Positions 6,700 through 19,300 of a stretch of DNA of 64,000 nucleotides are shown one piece after another; position 1 is the stretch's first letter; each line of letters begins with the position of its first letter. Made by a program: the position numbers and the translations under genes. Source of the DNA: a virus. The DNA is taken from IMG/VR virus record IMGVR_UViG_3300035158_000222, positions 35,955 to 99,954 of that record. One strand, 5' to 3'. The notes beneath the pieces were generated by a model. The model saw only the letters and a program-made list of their open reading frames with translations, made no database searches and was not told where the DNA came from.

Positions 6700-9297
6700 T
6701 TAAGCTTCTCGAAGCCTGACCTGTAATCGGTCAGAGCCTCTACCATCAAGTGACTGCTTGGTTTGACTAGGAGAGCCGGACTCCATAATCACGGTATGGA
6801 TATCTGATCCAACCATGACATAGCTTTCGGCACTCTTAATCTCAAGGTCATTGCGAGGCTCCATATCGTGCGCGCTGCGACTATCCTCCTGGTCCCTATG
6901 GACAGAGCACGAGTAATCGCCTAGGCCATCGAAATAGTCGGAGACCTCTTTGATAGTTTTATCTTTATAGACGTAGCTGGTATCAGGTGTACCATCTACG
7001 GCCGTAGATATCAGATAATTGGTTCTATCTATCGTACAGATGCATGATGTCCCTGCACCGTCATAGCTTAGTTTCAGCCCAACCTCACTATTATTATCAG
7101 GACCTATGAAGTTCAGGACCTGCTTGAGGCCCGCGCTTGCATTAAGATCGCTTATGATTTCCTCTCTTGTTCTCGGGAATTCCCTGTCCTTATATAGGAC
7201 CTGTTTGTCACCAAGATTATCTTCAAGCCAGTCTTCTGCCAGAATGGTAAAGTTGAATGATCTCTTAACTAGAACATCCTCTGACGGTTTCTCCAGAATG
7301 TATTTCCAGAGAAGATCAGTGACTACCGGAGTCTTGTCAGTATCTGTTGTCTCAAGAGTATTCTTGATTTGAATTCTGTTTCCTACGGTCGGATTAGGAA
7401 GTTCGTATACGCTCTCTGCGGTAGAGCCATCACCACTGTATACACTTGAGTCTGTCCAGCTGGAACCTATGGCAGCCGAACAGTCTGTGTCTTTTCTAAA
7501 TGATAGTTTCGAAGTTGTATCTGTCGGGAACGCATCGTATATCACAGATACATTCGAATAGAGCTTCATGATCTTCACGAGGTTCTCGTCGATTATAGAT
7601 GTGACATAGTATCCGCTCGACACATGGGGTCCGTCAACCTTATTGAATGTTTCCCATGTATTGTCTGAATAGAAGATAAATACTTTCTCCGGATCCCAGC
7701 CTGCCATATGTACAGGTTCCTTCGCCAGTTGCTTCACGATCCACCAGTATTTAGGCTGACCCTGGTAGTTCAGGTTCGCGCGCAATAAATACCAAGTGCT
7801 GCCATCATTAGATACACATGCGTATACATCGTTACCAGAGGTATGTATGTGCCGGCCAGACTTAAAGGTGAACCCTTCCTCTAGGTGTGTAAAAGCTGTG
7901 GGGAAAAGCTGTGAACCATCTGTGTAAAAGATACCCTGTTCTTCTACTGTAAATATTGCGAAAGCATTCCATCGCTCCATTCCTCTGAAGTTATTGGCGT
8001 TTATGTAGTCAGGAAAGTGCCAGATATTAAGTCCGGAGCTTCCACCTACGAATGCCCACAGTCCTCTATCGGTACCGGCTATAAAGCTCTTAGGAATAGC
8101 TGTTGCATTTAATACAGTACCTTCTCCGCTTGGCACTACCCACAGTGGATCAGGCGGCTCTGGAGTCCAGTTATATCCGTCAGTAGATTGTCTGATACCA
8201 TCATTGAACCAGCCGAATGCGTAGTCTGACTCAACCATTACGTAATAGAGCTTATCTATGGTATCTCTCTTAAGAACAAACTGGAAGTCACTATTGTCCC
8301 TGTCCTCCCATTCTGTGGTATAGGTTAATGCATTACCTTCTGCATAGGCAGCTTTAGATCCGTCAGTCCTGCCCCAATGGTAGCAGTTAGAGCTATCTCC
8401 TCCGGAGTATGTAGCATGGATAAAGTATTTTAGTCCGGCCCTCAGATCAAACTGTGTGGTATTATACGGAGCTTTTTCAACCCATGTATATGTCCCGCTG
8501 ACATCACCGGGTGCTATATTGAAGTGAGTTACTTCAGCTGAAGTATCGGGTAGGCCTCTGTTCTCCGTGTCTTCTTCGTAGATAGTCACCACTAGATTCC
8601 CTGGAGGAGAACCTGTTTTTCTTAATTTGAGTCCTAATGTATAGAAAGTATCCCCGCTCATGGGGACCCTGAATGACTGCGCGAATTGAGATCCGCTATG
8701 TATATGAGTATCTGTATCTGGTGTATGGTCAAAATCCGGTAGAGGGAACTGGGTCGATATTGCAATCTTCGTCCATGTATCACCCGAGTCTGGGGTTTCA
8801 TTTACGTACGTAAAGCCGTTCCCCAGTGCTGCAAATAGCCTTCCCCCTATCTCGTAGAATTCTGTAATAGTTTTATCCGTATCTGTAATTGTATGAACTA
8901 TACTAAAACTTGTACCGTTCGTGGATTTGATGATATGGCCCTGGTCGTCACCCAGATAGAGTTCGTTTCGTCTTCGGTGATGCGCGGTTATATTCCCGAT
9001 ACTGAGTCCGTGAGAGAATGATTCGGTATCGCGCTCTAGTTTATATTCACCGGGCTTGGATAGATCAAGGCCCTGGCAGTAGAATCCCATTGCTGGATCT
9101 ACTAGGAACTTCTGGTTCATCCCCTTAGAGAACTCTGTCATAGCGCCGACATTCCAGAAGTCCATACTGGAATACTCTCTCCTACCGGTATTCATCCTCG
9201 TACCCATAAGAGTAGACGGAGATGACCGGAAGGATCTATCTTCTATTTTATAACCCTTGTAGTCTAAATAGACATCAAAGCGGTTTTGTAATTCCAT
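6700..9297 (-). CDS. Large virion protein with propeller-like repeats, possible tail nozzle or hub
   Basis: The product has 865 residues. It has many short repeats of beta strands with aromatic and glycine turns (YLGDDQGHI, FAALGNGFTYV, DRGLWAFVGG, VYACVSNDG, FIFYSDNTWE), as in beta-propellers used by short-tailed phages for the nozzle or tubular protein B. Residues 205-310 look like a carbohydrate-binding beta-sandwich insert. It lies directly downstream of two small connector-like genes, which fits a tail-tube or hub part. The name rests on fold style and gene order, not on a specific family match. Confidence 0.6.
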   Translation of the reverse strand: MELQNRFDVYLDYKGYKIEDRSFRSSPSTLMGTRMNTGRREYSSMDFWNVGAMTEFSKGMNQKFLVDPAMGFYCQGLDLSKPGEYKLERDTESFSHGLSIGNITAHHRRRNELYLGDDQGHIIKSTNGTSFSIVHTITDTDKTITEFYEIGGRLFAALGNGFTYVNETPDSGDTWTKIAISTQFPLPDFDHTPDTDTHIHSGSQFAQSFRVPMSGDTFYTLGLKLRKTGSPPGNLVVTIYEEDTENRGLPDTSAEVTHFNIAPGDVSGTYTWVEKAPYNTTQFDLRAGLKYFIHATYSGGDSSNCYHWGRTDGSKAAYAEGNALTYTTEWEDRDNSDFQFVLKRDTIDKLYYVMVESDYAFGWFNDGIRQSTDGYNWTPEPPDPLWVVPSGEGTVLNATAIPKSFIAGTDRGLWAFVGGSSGLNIWHFPDYINANNFRGMERWNAFAIFTVEEQGIFYTDGSQLFPTAFTHLEEGFTFKSGRHIHTSGNDVYACVSNDGSTWYLLRANLNYQGQPKYWWIVKQLAKEPVHMAGWDPEKVFIFYSDNTWETFNKVDGPHVSSGYYVTSIIDENLVKIMKLYSNVSVIYDAFPTDTTSKLSFRKDTDCSAAIGSSWTDSSVYSGDGSTAESVYELPNPTVGNRIQIKNTLETTDTDKTPVVTDLLWKYILEKPSEDVLVKRSFNFTILAEDWLEDNLGDKQVLYKDREFPRTREEIISDLNASAGLKQVLNFIGPDNNSEVGLKLSYDGAGTSCICTIDRTNYLISTAVDGTPDTSYVYKDKTIKEVSDYFDGLGDYSCSVHRDQEDSRSAHDMEPRNDLEIKSAESYVMVGSDIHTVIMESGSPSQTKQSLDGRGSDRLQVRLREA

Positions 9298-9658
9298 ATT
9301 TTTTTCTTAGCTTCTTGATGCGCTGGCGCACTCTGTAGTTGTGCATCCATACGCGATTGTATTCCTTACGCGATGGGTTGGGAGGCATCTCCCATATCGT
9401 GAGGTCTAGCTTCCTTCCCCTTATTCTAATTTCAGTACCCGTGATCTCTATTACAGGTTTCTTTGGTTTAGGCTTCCAGCCGTTCTTTGGGAGCTTGCTA
9501 AGTTCGTCTCTCGGAATCTGTTTAAGATTCTTTTTTCTTCCGAAGCCAGTCATCTTTGGAGATGGCTTCAGCGAACCGTCTTCCTTGAATACCGGTCCGT
9601 ACGTTTTCGGATCACGCTTTCTTGCCTCCCTACAGTACTGTTTGTAAGTTTTTCCCAT
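9275..9658 (-). CDS. Basic protein of the connector region
   Basis: I start at ATG 9658 (MGKTYKQYCREARKRD), giving 127 residues. It is extremely basic at both ends, with a short beta segment in the middle (IEITGTEIRIRGRKLDLTIW). Its stop overlaps the start of the 865-residue gene by 23 bases, so the two are probably translated together. Nucleic-acid binding or a head-tail joining function is possible; no family is recognised. Confidence 0.55.
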   Translation of the reverse strand: MGKTYKQYCREARKRDPKTYGPVFKEDGSLKPSPKMTGFGRKKNLKQIPRDELSKLPKNGWKPKPKKPVIEITGTEIRIRGRKLDLTIWEMPPNPSRKEYNRVWMHNYRVRQRIKKLRKKYGITKPL

Positions 9659-9659
9659 G

Positions 9660-10304
9660 TTAGAATACCTTGACAGGATTTGAGTTAGTAAGCTTACGTT
9701 TCTCCAGTTCGATCTCTGAAGTAAGATCTCTGTAAATAGCCAGCAGCTCATAGCTGTTAGCTCTGCCTACCAGAGTTCTGTATCGGTCAAGCTTAATGTT
9801 GTCCATTAGAATCCGCATGATTCCTTCCTTCCTGCAGACCTTTCTGAACAAACCAAACTCTGCCTTATCAAGGTTGATTGAACCATCACCGGCTGTATCC
9901 GGAATATTACTTAGCCAATGTATCTCTATCGTAGGATAGGATGAGGACGGCTTAAGGTCCTGCTCGGCATAAGTCTTAGGATCCAGTCTCAGCATCTTGA
10001 GTTCTTTGTCAAATACCCAGTTGATATACAGCCATCGCTTTCCGTTAGCGTCAATCAGATACACGTTCTTTATATCCTGCAATCCTTCGTAGGTAGTGGC
10101 GCTTGACATATCTATCTCGTGTGTATCTGTATCCACAGTGCTATACGCTATCTGTGCAGTATTTACGAACATCACTTCTGGGGATAACTCACTGCCGGTT
10201 TGGTTGACAATATCCAACCATTCTGTCGAAGTTACGACTACCATGGTCGGATCTTTAGTGGCCTGGGCTAGATCTTCTATGAATTTTTTGACAGTAATTG
10301 CCAT
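9660..10304 (-). CDS. Putative head-tail adaptor protein
   Basis: The product has 214 residues, opening MAITVKKFIEDLAQATKD with a helical start, a beta middle and a long helical end (RTLVGRANSYELLAIYRDLTSEIELEKRKL). Size and layout are like helical adaptor proteins that sit under the portal in short-tailed phages. It lies between the giant internal-protein gene and the tail genes. The assignment is by position and secondary-structure style only. Confidence 0.45.
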   Translation of the reverse strand: MAITVKKFIEDLAQATKDPTMVVVTSTEWLDIVNQTGSELSPEVMFVNTAQIAYSTVDTDTHEIDMSSATTYEGLQDIKNVYLIDANGKRWLYINWVFDKELKMLRLDPKTYAEQDLKPSSSYPTIEIHWLSNIPDTAGDGSINLDKAEFGLFRKVCRKEGIMRILMDNIKLDRYRTLVGRANSYELLAIYRDLTSEIELEKRKLTNSNPVKVF

Positions 10305-10321
10305 ATGTTTACACTTATTAC

Positions 10322-13300
10322 TTATATTTTAGCACGTTCAGGAACTCTGGTCAAAACCTTCCGGTCTTCCAGAGTATTACTGAATTCCTCGTTCGTGAAT
10401 GCGATAACGTTTGTTACAATGAATGGATTCACGTCGCCCCAGCCTTTTAGCGGCTTAGGCAGGGTTGACAATGGGTATCTGCGCATAACTCTCAGTAGTT
10501 CTGACCTTAGCAGCGGTAGTTCCTCGAGATCCTTCTGTCTCAGTGCATTGACTCTGGCTATTCTGGCTTCCCACCATTGATCCCATTGCGCGTCTGTCCA
10601 GACTGATCTGTCTTGCCAAGTGCCTCGCTTCACAAGAATATCCTCTACTTGCTTCTTAATATCAAATGGGATATTTTTTCTGAACTTGTTTTGCTGTCTC
10701 ACAGCCCATGCCTGGTCAGGCCTTTTGTTGTCTTCGATGCGTAAGCCCTCTTCCATTTGTCTACCTAGGGACAGATAGGACAGGAACTTCTTCTCTGGAT
10801 GGCGCTTAAAGTATTCATTGCGCAACCAGGATGGTAGCATCTTGAAATAATATGTTGACATGAACGTGCCAAACGTTGTGGCCCATGTGCTCATAGCTCT
10901 CCCGTACAGCTTGTTTAACAGCCATCTGCCTTCCTCGGTTCTAGTATCCGGTACGGCAGGAAGAAGATCTTTGAACTTCTCTGCGCTTCTCCATTGCTTC
11001 TGCTCTACAGCTTCGAAGAACTTCTCAGCCTTACTAAACTTGTTGCGTGTAGTATCGAACTTTGATCTGTCTGTCCAGTATGATGTAGGCATCTTGGATA
11101 CTTCCCAGTATTCCTCTAGCTCTGGATATCTATCCAGGAATGTCTGTCTCAATTCGTATTGCTTATCAGAATCTTCGTGCTCGATCTTAAAGTAGGCTCT
11201 CTGAAGTAGGCGTATTCTCCGTATCCCCGGAGGAACCTGGAGTAGCAGATAGCGATCTAAGTCTTCATGTTCTAATAGGAATTCGCGCCTCTCGCTGTCG
11301 TAATCGAGGGCGTTGTATTGCTCCATGAGCGTGTCCATAGCCTGCTGCTTGGGAGTGCGTGTTATTTCCCTATCGGATTTAAACCACTGTTCGAATTCAG
11401 GGTTGTCATCAAAATACTTCTGAGCTTTAGCCCGGGCCTCAAAATAGTCAAGGTAGTACTGCCGACCTTTACCATCAGCCTCGACCTTGTCTATTATCGT
11501 ATAATATATTTCACGTTGTAAATTAAATGCGACTTCTTCTTCGCTTATATCCTTGTCGCGATCCCACCATTCTCTGAGCTTAGGATTCTCTCGCAGGAAT
11601 TCTCTCCGTTCTTTCCGGCCTTCCCACGACTCTCTGTCTATAGCTTCGTACTGTTTCCATAGAGTATATGCTTCGATAGCTCCTGGGTTTGCACTATCGT
11701 GGCGTAGTCTGTAGTCCTTGTTGGCATCAGAGAAGTAGAACTCAAGCGCAGCAGCACGTCCGTCTTTCTCTTTGATATTGTTATGATCGTACCAGAACTT
11801 GTAGTATCCGACTATTCCCGGCTTATCTCTCTCCCATGCGTCTCTTTGAGTTTTGTTTTCGGCTTTGAAGAAGTATCCTAACCTGTCTTGGAATTCCTCA
11901 AACTCCTGCATCTTAAGAGCCATAGGATAGTATACCTTCCTGTCAGGGTGGATATCAAAGTATCTGTTCCGGAACCATTCTTCCTGGTCGTATACGAATT
12001 GGTAGATAATGCCTGGATCTTTCTCAAACTTGTCAGCTGCGTCTTTCCATACTCGCTGGTAATCTACTACAGAGTGTACTCCGTCTATCTTCTTGTTCTC
12101 ATGATAGGTCTCTCTTGCTTTCTTATTCTTTTCTGACCAGAACCAGACTGTGGCCAGGTTAGTTCTTTTTCCGGTAAGGAGTTCGTTCTCTTCGTCGCGC
12201 TTCTGTAGCTCCAGCCAGGTACGGACATACGGATACGTGATTCGTTTCCATGTGTTATGTTCCTTACTGAAATAGAATTCTCGGAAGTCATCCCATCCTT
12301 TGTTGCCCTTCTTCTGGAAGAACAGGTCGAAATATATCGTACTATCGTCCACCTCTCTTGCCTTGGTCAGGCCGTCATACAGTTGCTTCAGTTTGTCATA
12401 GTAGTTATATGTTCCCGGTCTTCTTCTGTCCCAGGCCTTGAGTGCGTTCTGATTCTTCCAGATATAATCGTATAGGCCTTTCCAGTCTGCTGGATCGAAT
12501 CCGGTTTTATCCTGGGTATCTACTATCTTCTGGCGCCTGATATTAGTCTCCTGTACTAACGGGAAGTACAGTCTAGCATCAGGATTGGAAAGATAGTACC
12601 ACTTCCTGAACCAGCCAGGCTTGGCATTGAACCAGTTAAAGAAGTCTGTGTCTTCTTCACGCTCTATGCGCTGAATCATTTCTCCCCACCAATTACCGTA
12701 TTGTACACGCTTCTCATAGTATTCACGCTGCCACGGCGGCATCTCGTCAAGATATCTTTGCTTCCACTTAGGTATGCTAAGGATAAGATCTTCTAACCTC
12801 TTGTTATATTTATCCCAGTACTTATTAGCTTCCTCATCTGGGAGTTCGTCTAGGTTATCCGGTAGGGTAGCAAATACCAGAGACATGCGTCCGTAGAAAC
12901 GCGCATCTTCATCTCGCGCCTGTTCCTGCGCCTCCAGGCCTAGGGCCTGCCATCTTTGGTAATCAACTTCGGCTTCTTCCTTGTATATTTGAGGATCAAG
13001 GAATGTAACTATAGCATCATACTTCTCGAGTATTTTAACAACCTCGTCAATATTCTTGACTTTCAAGTTTCCAAATTTATCGAATAGTTCAGCGCGCAGC
13101 TCCGCCTCCTTGAACGGCTTCTTGAACGGATGTGAGATACCGGCCAGATTCATTCTGGCTATCTTGTTTTGATCTACATCTCTCGTAGTCGTTAGCATCT
13201 TCCTTATGGATGCTTCAACCTGGGCCATCTCGAACTTACGCTTACCGAGTATCTGCTTAGACGTAATGCCGTATTGTTTCTCAAGATCATCAAAGTGCTT

Positions 13301-16300
13301 TTCTACTATGTGCTTGATATCAGGATTCTGTGCCAGCCACACGTCACCTGATCCGTCTTTCTCCCACTCCTTCTCGAAGTAGACCTGGATAACAATAAAC
13401 TTATGAAGATCATATATCTTTTGTTCTTTAGATTTTCCCTTGGCTTTGTTGATCCGGTCCATCTGCAAGAGCATGTTATATTGCTGGAAGTACTTCCATA
13501 GATCCGGGTTCTCTGCCTCAAGTGACCGCTTGAATAGATCTCTCTCATGAGGAGGAAGTTTGTTCAATGAGTCCCAAACGAATGCTACGTCCTCGAGCTC
13601 AAGATAGTTCAGACCGAACCATTTGAATATAGCCCGCACCTTCTTGGAATTATACCAGGCAGTACCTCTAAGCTGGACAGCATAATCAGTTTCGAATATT
13701 GATTCCATAACTCTTAGCGGAGGAAGGTATGCCATCATGAACGTCACAAGAGCACTGGGCTCATCGGAATATGTTAGCTCGTCTGTAAATCTTGAAGCAT
13801 CTCTCTCTTTGTATCTTCTTTGTTCCTCGGCAAACCAACCATACTTACCGAAGTCACGCATAAGCGGACCAGTCTCGTGGAATCCCCTCTTGCCTACAAG
13901 CTCGATTCCTCCCGCGAAGAACGGTCCCCACCCGAGAGCGAATGACATCTTTAGCGGATTATCAGCGAACTTCTTCAGCGACTCGAATGGATCTACTATC
14001 ACCCTTAGGTATTCAAGAACACCAAAGTGAGGCAGTACCCATATCTTGTCACCGAACGGAACTCTTTCCTTGAACTGGTCAGGCATGTCAGCAGACAGCT
14101 TGTCATATGCATCAAGCAGAGCGTTAGAGGCCTGATATACGCCAGGACCATACTTGATCATAGCTCCGAGATACAGTCCGATGGACTTAGCAGTAAACGC
14201 GTAGAACGGGAAGAATGTTCTGAAGAATCTTCCTGCAAGTGTCAGATCACGATAGTCGTATAGGAACTTCTTAACCTTGATCTCTGTCTTGGCCTTATTG
14301 AAAGCCTTCCTGTACATCAGGTCATGAGCCATGATTACCCTACGCATATTCTCTAGTTGTGCTGCCATGGATACATAGTCCGCGAAGAATACTCTGCCTG
14401 CAAGCTTGAGCTTACGCGCAGTTTTTCTGGCTACTACAAAATTGTTCAAAGGTTCAGAGTCCATGTAATCTCTCAGAACACGTACGTGCCCTTCGGCTTT
14501 CTTCGGATCAGCCAGGTACTGCACAAGACCTGCTGATGTAATACTCTCCCAGTCTCCCAGCTCAATAGCTTCGTTAACCAGGTTCTTATTTCTAGGCTTG
14601 ATAGACTCCATGTATGCTTTACGTACGCGCTTACTTCTCAGCATTCCAGGTATACTTCTGGAGTCTTTCTTTGCCTTCAAGTATGCCTCGAGATTGTACA
14701 CACCAATGTCTGCCTCCTTGCCGATCATTAGCTTAGTGAACTCACGAACATTGATCAAGTGCTTCTTCATCCGTAATGCAGTTGCCTCTGCCTGTAGCCT
14801 ACTGATATCAATAAACAGCCTTACATTTCTGGTTCCCATTATTACTCTCATGGAGTCACCAAGATAGTTCCAGAGTAGCCAGCCCGGTCTCAACATAAGT
14901 ACTGACCATATGAATGTACTGAATGCTGTCCGCCTTATTGTCTTCTGTACCTGGTTAACATCCGGTAAGGTCTTTAGGAATAACTTATTGGCCCGCTCAT
15001 AGTACCTCAGATTTCTCGGCACCTCACCTACAAGCTGTTCGTGAATGCCGTTGAACGTATCGTCAAACTCTTGTCTCTGTCTCTCGTGAAGATAGAACAT
15101 GTGATTAGCCATCTTACGCTTGAAGCTTTCGATAAGTCTGCTAGGCATATCGAATTTGAAAACATATCTCTTGATGTTCTTTGATATCTCAATGGCCTGT
15201 CTGTGGTGTTCGTCGATCAAACGTTCCTGCCAGTCGAGTAACGGCTTACCATTATTCTGTTCCATAAACCCCTTTCTTATCTCATCTCTGTATTCTTTCA
15301 TGGCTGAGTCTATCCCCTTATCGAATTTTTCCTTTAACTCCTGACGTCCCTTGATAGATGCCCAGTCCACCATGATATCCTTAATAGGTTTCTGGAAGTA
15401 TGAGTTATGGTACATGTTCATCTTGTCTGTAATAAACCATGGCGGGAACTTGTTCGGATCACCCATCCACTTGCTGACAGATTCTTGTAGCTCCTGCCTA
15501 AGCTTAGCTTTTATGAGCTCTTCGTGCTTTAGAATATTAACAGTACCAGGCAGACTAAACTTTTCGTATAGGTCTCTCATCGCCTTGGTTCTGAACTGTC
15601 TGGTGGTCGGGAACATCAGGTCAACATGCTTGGCCTTAGTCACCGTCTTCTTTAACTTGGGGTCGCGCATAGATATCTTAACCGGATTACCGTTACGTAT
15701 AGCCATGATATTCTTCTCGTTAAAACTCATGAACGCCACCTTGCTATTAGGTAGAGATGATACGAATTCGAATACAGCCTTTTCGCCGGGCATCATCTTG
15801 ACTCCATTGAATACGAACCTTGTTCCATTATTGTATCCATACATGATAGCCTTTCTCTGGTCTGGATTCAGGAACGTACTCCGTCCTCCGACTACAAGTA
15901 TATTAGAACCTCTGACAAACTTCTTATAGTCAGCAGCTTCTCCAACGCCCACGTTATGTCTGATCATATCCGCCTCTAATCCAGCCAGCGCCATATCTCT
16001 GGCAGATCTCTCGGCTATCTGTGGTCTAGATTCCAATAGAGAGTCAATCGTTATATTGCCTTTCTTGTCAACACCGAAGAACTCGGACGCAAAACTATCC
16101 GGATCTACGGGGAAGTGACCCGGGAATCCAGGCTTAGGATCGGCTGCGGCACGCACTATCTGGTCAAAGTCTTCTCTCATTAAGTTGTGCATAGCTCTGT
16201 CCTCGGGTAGCATTCCCTTACCATACATAGAATTCTTAAGGTGCCACGGGCTAGCCAGCTCACTACTCTCACCGAATATCCAGATAGCACCACGCTCTTT

Positions 16301-19300
16301 CATCTTGTCGACCATCTTTGTTACAGCCCTGGCCTCCACATCGTTCATACCAAAGCCTTCACCGACTAGGATTCGGCCCAGGTTGTCGGGGTGGAAATCA
16401 GGATCTACAATGACAGTCATGTTTTTAATATATCCCCTTACTTCGTTGGCTTGTCTTATCAGTTCTTCTTTCTGTGCGCCTACCATTCTTGTAGAACGTC
16501 TCTCTAGGTCTTTCCGGAAGGAGTCAAGAGTTTCCTTTAGGGTCCCGCTCATATCGAAGACCACCGGGAAATCCTTCTCCCGCCCAGTCTTTCTGAACAG
16601 TCCTTTAATAGCCGCGTGTACTTCCGTCATGCTTCTCGCATTGCCTACCTGCACTATATCAGCCTTCATAATTTTTATCTGGCCTAGATCTTTGGCAGAC
16701 GGTAGCTTGTCGTAGAATTGTTTTTTAATATCTGCTGCAGTAATGCGCGGCACTTCAGTAGTTGGATGAGTAACGGTCGGGACACCGATTTCCTTCAGGC
16801 CCTCTCTTGTTAAGAGTTTGTCGCCCATGTCTGCGATAGCATTGTGTAGTGCGCCCATCGCGGCTCCCATCTCAGGAGTGATATGTCCCTTGTCCGCCCA
16901 GTATACTCCATCTATCGGAATAGGAATATGATTATGTCTGGCTACAGCCATTGGAATTACAGACTTCTTGATAGCCTTTAGTCTGACCAGAGCCTCTTGA
17001 TTTGTTCTATAGTTGAATAGTATATCGTTATAGTCTATGTCAGGATCGCCTGTCCTTAGAGTTTTCTCCTGTCTCTTCATAGAATCCTGTACTCGCTTTA
17101 TCTCCCTATCAAGTTCGTCGTAGACATGTCTGGCTATAGTAGTATTTATGTTCCCATCCTTATCCACAATCTTTCCGTCCGGAGTATCACCGGTCAGAAG
17201 GAATCTCTCTACAGACATATCGTGTCTCATTCTATTTTCGACAGCAGCAAGATCAGTAGAAACTTCGTCTACCTTCTTGTCCAGTTTCTTGATCTTGGCA
17301 TCTCGTTCTTTCTTGAGTATGTCTATACCATCGCGTATCTGCTTTCTCTTAACTGTAAACTCTATAGCAGATTCGGCAACGATCTTTCTCATGCCAGCTC
17401 TTGCCTTCGGATCTTTTTCTTTATCGATCATCTTCTTAGCTTTCTCTCTTTGTCTATTGTATAGAGCCTGTCCATCTTCGATAACCTTATACTCACCGTT
17501 GATTCGCTTCTCGTAATCTCGCTCTATCTTTCTCGTCTGATTCGACAGGTCTTCAAGCTGGTCATTCAAACCTTTGATCTGTTTTCTATAGTCTGCCTTG
17601 TCAGACTTATCGTTGACCCACCTAGCCAGATCGTCTGGACCTATCTTATTCGCAACGTCAAATGCCACTCCAAGATTCTTCACGAGCTCTTCTGCAGAGA
17701 AATCTCTGATAGCCTTAGGAAGTTTCTTGGGCTTGAATGCTTCGCGCGCGGACTTGCTCAGGAGGTGTTTACCTATAACGTTACCACCAACCTGGTTAAG
17801 CTTGGACACTTCGGCAGCAGCTTTCGCATCCTCGGACGGACGCCTTGTGACTTTCCATTCCCAGTCATCAAACTTCTCTCTTGATATAGCTAGCTGTCTC
17901 TTTCTATATTCGTCACCCTTCTTGACTATCTTCTTCTTCTTAATCCGTTCCATGGCACTAGGATTCTCGCCCACATCATCAATCATCTTCTGGAATCTAG
18001 GAATAGGACCGTCTGTCATGTCGTCTAGATCAACGCGGATAAGAGGGGTTCTGGACCATCGAGGAGTTTCGAATGATACCTTAGCGCCCTTAATCTTCTT
18101 GAGCTTGGTATAGAATACTCCAGGATTAGCAATGTCTGGTTTTGTCTCCATTGTCTCCTTGCCGGTTCTTAAATCTACAGTCTTCTTACGCGGACCAACA
18201 TAATCTCCTCTACCATTGACCCAGTTAGAATGCTCCCTCTGCAATAATTTAGAGAATGCTTTTCCCTCTGGAAGCGAAGACTTTATTTCTCCGGACAATA
18301 TCCCGCTAAATATAGTTGCAGTTGAATCAACTACGTCTGCTAGCATCCCAAACTTTCTTAGTTCATCTATGCCACCATGTGCATCTTGCCAGGCAGCATA
18401 AGCCTTGTATAGAGCACGCTCTGCCGGAGGAACTTGCTTTTCTAGGAACTGCTTACCGAACTCGCCTATATTTATCTTGTGTCCTCTCATCATATCCCAT
18501 ATTTCTCTACCAAAATGTTTATAGTTCAGCTCAGCAGATTCTTCTACAGTATAGTAAAGCTTGCTTGCGAGACTATTTCCCTCAATAAGATCTGATGCCT
18601 TTCCGGTAGGAAGATATACAGACCGGTATCCCTCGGCCTTCTTGTTGTACAGCGCATGGCGTATTGTAATATCAAACCAGCTATCATAGAGATCGGCATA
18701 CCGCTTGTACACATCATAGTCCGCGATCTTCCTGCCCTTGACCGCCTTGTTAGATAGGATATCCATGAATGTAGTTCTGTATCTCTTCTCTTGACCCTGA
18801 TAGTAATCTATAATCTTCTTCGCAGAGTCCAGGTTTTTATATAGACCTCTTTTAAATTCGAGTCTACCTATCTTTACCTTCAGCGTACGACCAGCTTTGA
18901 AGTTAGCATTTAGATCAACTATGTTCTTGTAATACTTTCTATCGAGGTCATACAGTAGCTTACCGGTAGTAGTATCGGTACCAAGGCGCTTTGACTGCTC
19001 CTCTACGAATGCTAATACATAGTCTGCCATTGGATCGTGCGGTCCGAACTGTTTTTTTCTTAGCTTAGAGAGCTCGCCAAGTCTTGGCATAGTTTTTAGT
19101 TTACCTGCATCAAGCTTTGAATTCAGCTCTGCTATACCAAGGATAGTAGCATTAAGATCTCCTCTTGCCTCCGGTTCATACTTATACACGCTGTCTATCC
19201 GGCTGAATATACCCTTGTCCTTCGCGCCTGCTATTAAATCAGAAGTAAGTTTGTGTTTCTCTAGCCACTTGATAATATTCTTGCCTGCCTCATTTCTACG

